Source: Bacillus sp. DNRA2 (GTDB lineage Bacteria; Bacillota; Bacilli; Bacillales; Cytobacillaceae). Taken from it: a stretch of 44,483 bases of DNA. Location: positions 1 through 44,483 of the forward strand of contig NZ_JABAIT010000027.1 of NCBI RefSeq assembly GCF_012843265.1, written 5' to 3'. Position 1 is the stretch's first letter, and each line of letters opens with the position of its first letter. The position numbers and the translations under genes were made by a program. The notes under the pieces are model-generated. The model was not told the origin of the DNA and searched no databases. It worked only from the letters and a program-made list of their open reading frames with translations. This document shows positions 8,079-14,979 of the stretch, piece after piece.

Positions 8079-9113
8079 TTAAACCTCTCCTTGTTGAATA
8101 GCATGTAATGGTTGAACTGATTTTATTTGTAAGCCAGAAAGCGTTGCGCCAATAAATCCAATTATTATAAAGATGATCGACATTTGAACGGTTGTTTCAG
8201 TGGTTAAATGAAAAGGCATTCCTTTAGGTGCAACCATATTAAAAATTTGACTAAGGGATATGGAAAGACTAAGAGCAATGAAGGTGATAAACACCATTTG
8301 TATCCACATTATTTTAAACAGCGAACTTGTTTTGACACCAATTGCTTTAAGAATGCCATATAAGCCAATTTTTTGGACATTCATCATGTAAAAAAAGATG
8401 GCAAACAACATTCCACTGATGACCACTAAAAACCATATAATCATGTTAAGGGACATCTGTTCTGCCTTATAAGTCGAAATGGTTTGAAGGAATTGATTAT
8501 TTGAGAATGTTTCCATACCGGAGAAGGTTGCTACTGTACCTCCTTTAGGTATAAAAATCAACTGCATTTCATCAGTCCGAAAAATTTCTTTATAATCCTC
8601 CATACTAATATAAGCTACAGATGCATGGCTGTATTTTTTGTTTTTCACAAAACCTTTTACAACAAACTTACCTTTATGTTGATTATTGGTTAAAGTATCT
8701 CCAATTTTGATACCTTCTTCTTCTAGTGAACTGTCAAGCACAATTTCCCCTTTTTCTACATTTTTAAACCACTTGGATTCGGTTGCTGTTACAAAAGCAA
8801 CACCTAGCTGCGTCCCATCATGCTCATTCAAAAACCCCATTTGAATGGAAAATGCTGCGGCATCCTTTTGTTTGATTAATATATCATTTTGGAGCACATG
8901 GTCAATTCTAGACATACTAAAAGTTTGTTTGGCTTCCTTCGTCATATAAATTTGTCCATCCGGCAAATCTTTTATTAAACTGGCACTGTCCTGTGATAAT
9001 CCATTGGCCAAACCCGATATGATAAACGTTAATAAACTAACTAGAAAAACAATAGAACCTAAAATCATAAATCTTGCTTTATTTTTCTTCATTTCTTTCC
9101 AAGCGACGTTCAT
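8079..9113 (-). CDS. hrtB: Haem-efflux ABC transporter permease HrtB (FtsX/MacB type)
   Basis: The start at 9113 is preferred: GGAGG is 7 nt upstream, whereas the ATG at 9119 is only 1 nt from it. The product is ~344 residues: one N-terminal membrane helix (~15-37), a large extracytoplasmic domain (~40-225), then three helices (~226-245, ~270-295 and ~310-335), the classic FtsX arrangement. It is the first gene of the hrtBA-hssRS operon. The regulatory repeat sits 44-63 nt upstream. The name rests on topology and on the unmistakable HssRS partners. Confidence 0.82.
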   Translation of the reverse strand: MNVAWKEMKKNKARFMILGSIVFLVSLLTFIISGLANGLSQDSASLIKDLPDGQIYMTKEAKQTFSMSRIDHVLQNDILIKQKDAAAFSIQMGFLNEHDGTQLGVAFVTATESKWFKNVEKGEIVLDSSLEEEGIKIGDTLTNNQHKGKFVVKGFVKNKKYSHASVAYISMEDYKEIFRTDEMQLIFIPKGGTVATFSGMETFSNNQFLQTISTYKAEQMSLNMIIWFLVVISGMLFAIFFYMMNVQKIGLYGILKAIGVKTSSLFKIMWIQMVFITFIALSLSISLSQIFNMVAPKGMPFHLTTETTVQMSIIFIIIGFIGATLSGLQIKSVQPLHAIQQGEV

Positions 9114-9156
9114 CTTCATTCCTCCAATCTTTATTACATACTTAGTTTAAAGGCTG

Positions 9157-9176
9157 TATGTGAACGGAAGATGAAT
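9157..9176 (-). promoter_or_regulatory. HssR-type direct repeat upstream of hrtB
   Basis: On the minus strand, ATTCATCTT (9176-9168), CC, GTTCACATA (9165-9157). This agrees at 7 of 9 positions per half with the known HssR box GTTCATATT-NN-GTTCATATT, with the same 11-bp phasing. It lies just before the hrtB ribosome binding site region, so it is the likely HssR operator. The rest of 9177-9335 shows no gene of its own. Confidence 0.6.
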
Positions 9177-9335
9177 AGAAAATTACATTTGAAGAGACTT
9201 GTTAATAACTTAAATTGAGATTTTTATTTAGACTGCTTTGCCATAATGCACCTTTTTCTATAATCGGTTGAATCAACAAAAGAGAAATTCTCATGGATTC
9301 ACTAGAGGTGCAGAATATTATGGGAGGAAAGAAAA

Positions 9336-10068
9336 ATGACAAATGAAAGTACATTATCCAAATTACATGATATGCGCTTGAACGAGATGGCCGACCACCA
9401 TAATGAACAATTGAAGAATAAAAAATTTACTGAACTATCCTTTGAAGACCGATTTAGTCTATTAGTTGATGCTGAATGGGCTAGAAGAAAAAATAATAAA
9501 TTGGAGCGTTTAATCAAAAATGCTGATTTTCGTTACAATAATGCTTGTATTGAAGATATCGAGTATCATCCCGACCGAAAGTTAGATAAAACTCAGATTC
9601 TACGATTAGCTTCAGGACATTACATACAAGAAAAACACAATATAATCATTAAAGGGGCATCTGGAAACGGCAAATCTTATTTAGCATGTGCTTTTGGAGT
9701 AGCTGCTTGTAGACAGTTTTCTACGGTAAAATATGTTCGTCTACCAGATTTATTTGACTAATTAGCTCTTGCGAGGGGGGAGAAGGCATTTACCAAAAAG
9801 TAATGAAGTCTTACCGGAAGGTAAATTTACTCATCCTGGACGAATGGCTGCTTACTTCATTAACAGAAAGTGAAGCTAGAGACTTACTAGAGATAGTAGA
9901 AGCACGTCACCTATATTCTGTTCTCAATTTGATACACAAGGATGGTATGAAAAGAATGGGGAGGACACACTAGCTGATGCAATTTTAGATCGAATTATCC
10001 ACGACTCCTACACAATATTAATTGACGGAGAAATCTCAATGAGAGAGAGACATGGATTAAAATATTAA
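9336..10068 (+). pseudogene. istB: Degraded IS21-family helper ATPase gene istB
   Basis: An intact start (GGGAGGAAAGAAAA before ATG) gives the IstB N-terminus, including MRLNEMADHH, LDKTQILRLAS and Walker A GASGNGKS (107-114). The frame stops after LPDLFD at 9761. IstB-like sequence goes on in shifted frames ([24 protein letters not shown], then [13 protein letters not shown]) up to TAA at 10066-10068, with at least two frameshifts and lost segments. istA is absent apart from a possible few codons (MDSLEVQNIMGGKKND) overlapping the start at about 9289-9342. It is a dead IS21 remnant. Confidence 0.85.
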
Positions 10069-10073
10069 ACTAA

Positions 10074-10109
10074 ATGCATAGCTACTATTACAAAATAGTG
10101 GCTATGTAT
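10074..10109. terminator. Hairpin after the istB remnant
   Basis: ATGCATAGCTACTATT (10074-10089) pairs with AATAGTGGCTATGTAT (10094-10109), 14 of 16 positions, around a 4-nt loop. It probably closed the IS21 transcript. Confidence 0.5.
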
Positions 10110-10118
10110 TGTCACTAC

Positions 10119-10171
10119 TGTCCCCCAAACTTGTCATTGATGGCTCAAAAATTTGGCATAAGCGGCTCTTT
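10119..10171. repeat. Remnant transposon end motifs (TGTCCC, TGGCTCAAA)
   Basis: TGTCCC at 10119-10124 is the inverse of the GGGACA motifs at 11296-11350. TGGCTCAAA at 10141-10149 is the inverse of the TTTGAGCCA array at 11905-11956, with a weaker CGGCTCTTT 22 bp further on (10163). This looks like the junction of the IS21 right end and the left end of the ATPase-bearing element. Exact borders cannot be fixed by eye. Confidence 0.35.
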
Positions 10172-10239
10172 TTAATGGCAATATTCAGCTTTTGCGTGGA
10201 TTACTGGTGCTATTGTGCGAAACCTGACAAAAATATCTG

Positions 10240-11025
10240 GTGATGTTTTTTCCCGAATGGGTGTTGCTCAAACACGAAACAGTGTTGCCCCAACAGCGAA
10301 ATAATCAAGAAATCCTTGGAAGGCTAAAATATGCAGCCGATAGACAGCTTTTTGCGGTCCTAAGTGGAGATAGTGGTACAGGAAAAACGACGACAATCCG
10401 TAAGTTTGTCAACGGATTGGAAAAAGGAGAATTCCATGTACTTTATCTGTCCGATTCTAAAATAACGCCGCGCCATTTTTATAAAGGGCTGTTGGAACAA
10501 CTAGGGTCTGAAGCAAAGTTTTATCGTGGGGATGCAAAACGGCAGCTTCATCGAGAGATTGAATTGATGAAAGGTATACGAGGACTCCAACCAGTTGTGG
10601 TAGTGGATGAAGCTCACCTACTGGACCGGGAAATGCTTGAAGAAGTTCGTTTCTTATTAAATTTCAAAATGGATTCGCAAAGCCCGATGGCGCTTATTCT
10701 CGTCGGTCAAAGTGAACTGTGGGATCGGCTTCGCCTGCAATCATACGCAGCTATACGTCAAAGAATCGATATCCAATTCCAGTTAGGACATCTCGATCGT
10801 TCTCATCAAGTTGAGGAATATGTATCTAGGCATCTTCGTTATGCCGGAGTTGATCAACCTATCTTTTCTGATGGTGCGATTGATGAAATCCATCAATTCT
10901 CTGGTGGTGCCGCAAGGCTCATTAATAAACTTTGTACACATAGCCTTTTATATGGATCACAAAATGGACGAAAAATCATTGATGACCATATGATTAAACA
11001 GGTTATCCAGGGAGAACTTTCATGA
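10240..11025 (+). CDS. ExeA/TniB-like AAA+ ATPase of a transposon, N-terminus degraded
   Basis: Residues from ILGRLKYAADRQLFA onwards form an intact AAA+ domain: Walker A GDSGTGKT (43-50), Walker B VVVVDEAH (119-126), sensor region LILVGQSELW, and an arginine-rich AAIRQRID. It belongs to the ExeA/TniB/MuB-like ATPases that deliver target DNA to a DDE transposase in Gram-positive mobile elements. The first ~25 residues do not match the usual FxGLxxNPF start; pieces resembling it (DVFSRMG) lie in another frame just upstream, so the 5' end is probably damaged. It overlaps the next gene by 4 bp. No transposase gene is present, so the element is not autonomous. Confidence 0.75.
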   Translation: MMFFPEWVLLKHETVLPQQRNNQEILGRLKYAADRQLFAVLSGDSGTGKTTTIRKFVNGLEKGEFHVLYLSDSKITPRHFYKGLLEQLGSEAKFYRGDAKRQLHREIELMKGIRGLQPVVVVDEAHLLDREMLEEVRFLLNFKMDSQSPMALILVGQSELWDRLRLQSYAAIRQRIDIQFQLGHLDRSHQVEEYVSRHLRYAGVDQPIFSDGAIDEIHQFSGGAARLINKLCTHSLLYGSQNGRKIIDDHMIKQVIQGELS

Positions 11026-11258
11026 AAAGCCGCTGGAAAGAAATGAACTACAATGCTAAATTGGATTGTTGGATTGTGTTTTGGGGAGATAATACAGGTT
11101 ATAAAATGCGTTGCGGTGAATGGTTTGACCTTCATCTAGGAAATGGGAAGACACTTTCCTGCCGATTGGAACTGGGCAGAGACTGGTACATCATAACCGG
11201 TCGAAATGAAGTTAGATTTTACCTTAAGAAAAATGAAACGTATTTGGTTGATATGTAA
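11022..11258 (+). CDS. DUF5348-family small protein, partner of the transposon ATPase
   Basis: The 78-residue product contains WKEMNYNAKLDCWIVFWGD, CGEWFDLHLG and LELGRDWYIITG, the pattern of DUF5348 proteins that follow ExeA-like ATPases in Bacillaceae transposons. It starts within the last codons of the ATPase gene (ATGA overlap), so the two are translationally coupled. Its role is unknown; a part in target or end recognition is a guess. The element's right-end repeats begin 37 nt after its stop. Confidence 0.7.
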   Translation: MKSRWKEMNYNAKLDCWIVFWGDNTGYKMRCGEWFDLHLGNGKTLSCRLELGRDWYIITGRNEVRFYLKKNETYLVDM

Positions 11259-11295
11259 AATTCTAGGGGAAGCACAGGATTGCTTCCCTTTTATT

Positions 11296-11350
11296 CGGGA
11301 CAATGAATCCGTCAGTTTACGGACAATTAGTAACGTCAATTTCGGGACAT
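11296..11350 (+). repeat. Three direct repeats of (C)GGGACA, right end of the ATPase element
   Basis: CGGGACAAT (11296-11304), CGGACAAT (11320-11327) and CGGGACAT (11343-11350) recur at 23-24 bp with related flanks ending in C/G-TCA. Arrays of this spacing are typical transposase-binding sites in Tn7/Tn5053-type and IS21-type ends. The inverse motif TGTCCC is at 10119. Confidence 0.55.
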
Positions 11351-11408
11351 TATATAACGCCATTAACAATGTGGTACATTTCTTGTCAATATATTTAGTC
11401 AGCAATGT

Positions 11409-11756
11409 CTAATGGAATATTTCATGGGCCTTATTCATTTTCATAATATTGTAGATATTTAATAGTTCACGAACTTCATTTACATACTGCTCATATATCT
11501 CTAATTCAACATGGTTAAGACAAAGATTTCTTTTTCTAATCGAATTTTCAATTGATGATAGTATTAAATTTAGGGTAATATTTTTCTCTAGTAGAACTTC
11601 AAATAAATCATCTTCGTCAATCAATTGGAAATCTAATGTGATTTCTTTTAGGATTGTAAGCATCGCAATTCTTAAATCCTGTTCCCTAATAATTTGCTCA
11701 TTTAATTGTTCTAATAAGGTTTTTCCATCTCCACCACACATATTACATTCAAACAT
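11409..11756 (-). CDS. Hypothetical helical protein with an N-terminal CxxC
   Basis: The 115-residue product begins MFECNMCGGDGKTLLEQLNEQ, with C4 and C7 forming a CxxC, and the rest is predicted mostly helical and acidic. GAAGGTAG about 9 nt upstream of ATG supports translation. I do not recognise the family. It lies between two arrays of transposon end repeats and runs opposite to the neighbouring transposon genes, so it may be cargo or a host gene caught between insertions. Confidence 0.5.
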   Translation of the reverse strand: MFECNMCGGDGKTLLEQLNEQIIREQDLRIAMLTILKEITLDFQLIDEDDLFEVLLEKNITLNLILSSIENSIRKRNLCLNHVELEIYEQYVNEVRELLNIYNIMKMNKAHEIFH

Positions 11757-11904
11757 CTTTCTCTACCTTCTTTATAAAATTTTTATAAGAATAGGCTATT
11801 TTTTATGCGAAGTGGTTTTTTTATAATCTTCTAAAAATCATAATATATGCAAACTAAGAGTATATCCATTACAAGATAACAAGAAATTGTTTAATTATGA
11901 AGGC

Positions 11905-11956
11905 TGTTTGAGCCATGATGTGGAGTTTGAACCATTGAATGCAAATGTTTGAGCCA
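11905..11956 (+). repeat. Three direct copies of GTTTGARCCA (transposon left-end type)
   Basis: GTTTGAGCCA at 11906-11915 and 11947-11956 and GTTTGAACCA at 11925-11934, at 19 and 22 bp spacing. The first is preceded by T, giving a TGT terminus at 11905 as in IS21-family ends. The inverse motif occurs at 10141. No transposase gene follows. Confidence 0.5.
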
Positions 11957-12417
11957 ATAAATGCGGAACGGAAATCCACAATCATTGTTCTACCATATAT
12001 TAGCCTAAAGGCAATTTCCTCCACCATTGGCTTTACTTTAATCCGTTTTAAAGAACAATCACAGAACTATAATAATTAATGCCTACTCCAGCGTGATAAC
12101 ACGGACAACCAATTCTAAGAAGGGACAACGACTATTCCGTTTAACCTAATGTAAAGATGGACATAAAAAATCATTGGCAAGTAGCTCCGCGTGGATTAGA
12201 TGCACTTCTTTATAGTACAATTTATATTTAATGGTTTACAGTCCAGTAACTGATACCTCAAAGCCGAGTGTAAGAAGCTATTTTATACGCAATAATCAAT
12301 TCTTTAAAATTGTAATAGTTACATTTATATTTTAATATATTTTATTTCATTTTAAAACTAATCTGAGTCATCAATCAAATATTTGAATTTCACTTTAAAT
12401 GATTACAGTCATTTAAA

Positions 12418-12913
12418 TGTACCACTACTGCCATTGTTTTTACCACTAAACGACTTGAGGTTTACCAAATAATTACAAAACATTTACCACAGCAATCTTT
12501 CTGGGGAAAGGAGGAGTAAATCTATAGTTTGGGGGAGTATCAAAAATGATTAATAGAGAACACCATTTGTTTTTCTACCTTATAATAACCAAATACTAAT
12601 GATATAAAGTGTCCGTAGTTTGACGGAGATTATGATCGACATGTTATGAAATTTTAGGGGAAGTTAAAAATGGTTTCTGATTCTTATTTTGTATAACCAC
12701 GACTGACAGCAATAAATATACTGTGCAATAAAAGCTGGTAGTCCTATTTCTGGAGTGATTACTGAAAGCTTACAAAAGCCTAATTCCACGTTTAAAAAAA
12801 GGATTAGGCTTTTTCAATTCAACATCTCAAAAGTTTCTCTATTTGTAACTGAGTTGATAGGAAGTGGTAAATTCCATAGAAACTGATGGTACAATACATG
12901 GCATAAGTGGTAA
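12418..12913. mobile_element. Gene-less element bounded by inverted arrays of 21-22 bp repeats
   Basis: Left array: TACCA cores at 12420, 12441, 12463 and 12485, three of them as TTTACCA and most followed by C. Right array, inverted: TGGTA cores at 12865, 12887 and 12908. Spacing is 21-22 bp throughout. The left outermost copy starts TGTACCA (12418); the middle right copy reads TGGTACA, ending at 12893, its exact inverse. TGT..ACA ends with stacked ~22-bp sites are the design of Tn7-like, Tn5053-like and IS21 ends. The ~370 bp interior has no credible gene, only a terminator. I infer a miniature, internally deleted derivative. It lies just downstream of the defence operon's last gene. Confidence 0.6.
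12774..12814. terminator. Bidirectional terminator inside the gene-less element
   Basis: AAAAGCCTAAT (12774-12784) pairs with ATTAGGCTTTT (12803-12813), extended by a bulged TCC/GGA, with T-runs on both strands. It could stop minus-strand read-through from the defence operon. Confidence 0.7.
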
Positions 12914-13024
12914 TTTCTTGTGACTCTAATCACACCTTGTAATTCTCTTATGTTTTTCTAAAAAAAAATTACTATCTCTTCACTTTTCGAAATGATTTCT
13001 AAGCTATAAGCCTTTTCATTATCA

Positions 13025-13822
13025 TTATGAGATTTTATAAGTAATTTTAGACTCCTCAATGAAACAACCACATCCTCCAAAATCAAAAAGGTCAATTTCT
13101 TTACTTTCTTCTTCAATTTCCTCTCTTAACTTTCTTAAAGTTAATCCATAGGATCTATTGTTCTTTTGTCTTCTTAGTATTGAAACCTCCTTCCCTAAAA
13201 ATTTAATCATTTCTTGTTCCATTTCTTCATGATATAAAAAACGTTCTGGCATTGTATCATACAATTTTTTAAAATGTGCTTGTCCTGCTTTTACACAAAA
13301 TCCTCCACAATTATTATGAGAGAAACCGAACTTATATAAGCGAGGGACAGTGATTCCATCTCTATTTAACTCATCAAACATTTCAAGCTTCGAATAGTAT
13401 GGAGATTCACATAAAGGGGCTTTGATTTTATAAGGAAGCCAATTTTTTTTTATTTTTTCAAGCCTATGAATTTCCATCCAGTCTATTCCCACATATAATT
13501 TTACCTCTTCAGGTTGAAAATTGCTAATAATCCATTGTCTAGCTATCTCTTGTTTTAACACCCTAGTACAAGGTGCAATCCTTGAATTCCCTAAGTATTT
13601 CACATCTTTAAAAACTTGCCAAACATCTCTACCCTCACAAAGTCGAACAAAAGTTGCCCCAATCTCCTTTATAGTTTGATCAATAAATCTATACAAATCT
13701 TCATCTTCTGTTAACGTATCTGAAAACAATAGTATTATATCTCGAATGTTTTCCTTTTGTGCAACTCTCTTAGCAGCCATGTAACTTCCAATTCCGCCTG
13801 AATACATAACTACATGTTTCAT
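13025..13822 (-). CDS. PAPS-reductase-like (DndC/BrxP-like) ATP pyrophosphatase, small form 2
   Basis: The protein has 265 residues. PP-loop SGGIGS (8-13) follows the first strand; YLGNSRIAPC (76-85) resembles the conserved region of PAPS-reductase-fold enzymes. Cysteines C85, C172, C176 (NCGGFC) and C251/C253 (GCGC near the C-terminus) could hold an Fe-S cluster, as in DndC. The family activates substrates by adenylation and moves sulfur; in Dnd and BREX type 4 it is tied to DNA phosphorothioation. At 265 residues it is about half the length of classical DndC. Its gene lies 185 nt after its paralogue, behind a strong terminator and a separate TATAAT, so it may be expressed apart from the operon. 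Same catalytic layout as the 318-residue neighbour but low overall identity. Confidence 0.8.
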   Translation of the reverse strand: MKHVVMYSGGIGSYMAAKRVAQKENIRDIILLFSDTLTEDEDLYRFIDQTIKEIGATFVRLCEGRDVWQVFKDVKYLGNSRIAPCTRVLKQEIARQWIISNFQPEEVKLYVGIDWMEIHRLEKIKKNWLPYKIKAPLCESPYYSKLEMFDELNRDGITVPRLYKFGFSHNNCGGFCVKAGQAHFKKLYDTMPERFLYHEEMEQEMIKFLGKEVSILRRQKNNRSYGLTLRKLREEIEEESKEIDLFDFGGCGCFIEESKITYKIS

Positions 13823-13867
13823 TTAAAACATCATCCTCCTCATAAATCAGAACTAACGTTCCCTTTT

Positions 13868-13896
13868 ATTATATGCAATATCCCTAATTTAGAAAA
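13868..13896 (-). promoter_or_regulatory. Candidate promoter for the last PAPS-reductase-like gene
   Basis: On the minus strand there is a perfect TATAAT (13873-13868), 17 nt downstream of a poor -35 (TTTTCT, 13896-13891). It lies between the terminator at 13975-14000 and the ATG at 13822. AGGAGG lies 12 nt before the start, with an intervening MMF-stop mini-frame. Confidence 0.4.
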
Positions 13897-13948
13897 TACT
13901 TATCATAGATTATTCATACAAATATTCTTAATAAAACTTTCTTCCAAC

Positions 13949-13967
13949 TTAAACGGAAATTTTTTCC
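13949..13967 (+). repeat. Dispersed repeat TTAAACGGAAATTTTTTCC, relaxed copy
   Basis: A diverged version of the 17-mer at 4424-4440 and 44275-44291, with one substitution and two inserted bases. It sits directly beside the terminator between the two PAPS-reductase-like genes. Confidence 0.3.
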
Positions 13968-13974
13968 TTAAAAA

Positions 13975-14000
13975 AACGAACCCTCAAAAGAGGGTTCGTT
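13975..14000 (-). terminator. Strong internal terminator between the two PAPS-reductase-like genes
   Basis: ACGAACCCTC and GAGGGTTCGT form a perfect stem (13976-13985 with 13990-13999) with a 4-nt loop. On the minus strand it is followed by a run of seven T. It should end the main operon transcript after the 318-residue gene. Confidence 0.9.
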
Positions 14001-14007
14001 GCTGATA

Positions 14008-14964
14008 TCAAGAAAAAGAACAAACACAAGGAATAGTCTCATCTTTTGCAAATAGATAATTTTCAATTCCTTCACGTTCCATATCTTCTCTAAATTGTTT
14101 TAAACTATAGCTAGTGCCATTTCTTTTTAATATAGTAACAAATTTTTCTTTGTTGAAATGTTTATTAAAGCGTTCTTCCATTTCCTCTTGTGCTTTATAC
14201 TGGTCTGGCCATAGTGCGTAAAGTGTAGCATAATGTTGCAAACCACCCCTTACACATCTACCCCCGCAATTAGCATGAGAAAAACCATAAATTTCATTTT
14301 CAACTAATAATTTGGCATGTGGATTATTTTCTTTTTCATCCTTTTCAATTGCAATAGTATACATACGAGGTAATTTAATTCCCCATTCGTTTTCAATTAT
14401 TCCCTTAGCATCAATATCTTTTCGATGCGTCTCAATTAATGGAAAACGAGATTCAATTGGCTCTAGCGGGAAATGTTCATAGAAAGATCTAATTCCAGCT
14501 GCTTTCCTAATATTCTCGTCTCTGCTTTCAGGGGTTATTAATATACTTTCATCGTGCGTAAGTTCTTGATTACTTCTACGTTGTTTTTCATGTGGTGCTA
14601 TACCAAAATAAAGAATTGGCTCTAAATTTTCTATATCTCTAAGTTCTTCCATATAAATTAAGGTTTGTCTAACTTTTAACTCTTCAGAACATTTTGCTAA
14701 TCTCGAATTCCCTAGAAATTTTTGCTCAAAGAAAACATCCTCCGGAGTTCTACCGTCTATAACTTCGGTAATCTCTATACCAATATACTCTGCAATGTTT
14801 TCCATAAATCTATAATTATCGTCGTCTTCCCACATCGTATTAGTGAAAAAAAGTTTACAATTTTCTTTACCATGGGTTTGAACCATTTGATAAGCAACAT
14901 ATGCGCTACCTGCACCACCAGAGAACATTGCTATATGAACAGGTTTACGATTATTTTCAGACAA
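14008..14964 (-). CDS. PAPS-reductase-like (DndC/BrxP-like) ATP pyrophosphatase, small form 1
   Basis: The 318-residue product starts at TTG, with AGGTGA 5 nt upstream. PP-loop SGGAGS (15-20), FLGNSRLAKC (83-92), NCGGRC (232-237) and a terminal CVC (313-315) match the layout of the 265-residue paralogue: C92, C233, C237, C313 and C315. Family members adenylate a substrate and transfer sulfur; DndC carries a 4Fe-4S cluster and works on the DNA backbone. The middle of this protein (~120-225) has an extra segment absent from the paralogue. It lies 15 nt after the 1153-residue ATPase and is the last gene before a strong terminator, so it belongs to the same transcript as that ATPase and the DUF4007 gene. 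Confidence 0.85.
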   Translation of the reverse strand: MSENNRKPVHIAMFSGGAGSAYVAYQMVQTHGKENCKLFFTNTMWEDDDNYRFMENIAEYIGIEITEVIDGRTPEDVFFEQKFLGNSRLAKCSEELKVRQTLIYMEELRDIENLEPILYFGIAPHEKQRRSNQELTHDESILITPESRDENIRKAAGIRSFYEHFPLEPIESRFPLIETHRKDIDAKGIIENEWGIKLPRMYTIAIEKDEKENNPHAKLLVENEIYGFSHANCGGRCVRGGLQHYATLYALWPDQYKAQEEMEERFNKHFNKEKFVTILKRNGTSYSLKQFREDMEREGIENYLFAKDETIPCVCSFS

Positions 14965-14979
14965 TCAATTCACCTTCTA

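Larger units (their letters stand above)
11827..13024. other. 1.2-kb stretch without a credible gene
   Basis: This segment holds the GTTTGARCCA array, a weak set of GGACA motifs (12103, 12123, 12159), the inverted-array element 12418-12913 and the terminator at 12774. Short open frames here have no ribosome binding site or recognisable similarity. It reads as layered, decayed mobile-element ends. Confidence 0.6.

Noticed and set aside
12103-12164. Three GGACA motifs resembling another transposon end array
   Set aside because: Spacing is uneven (20 and 36 bp) and flanks are not shared; too weak to call.
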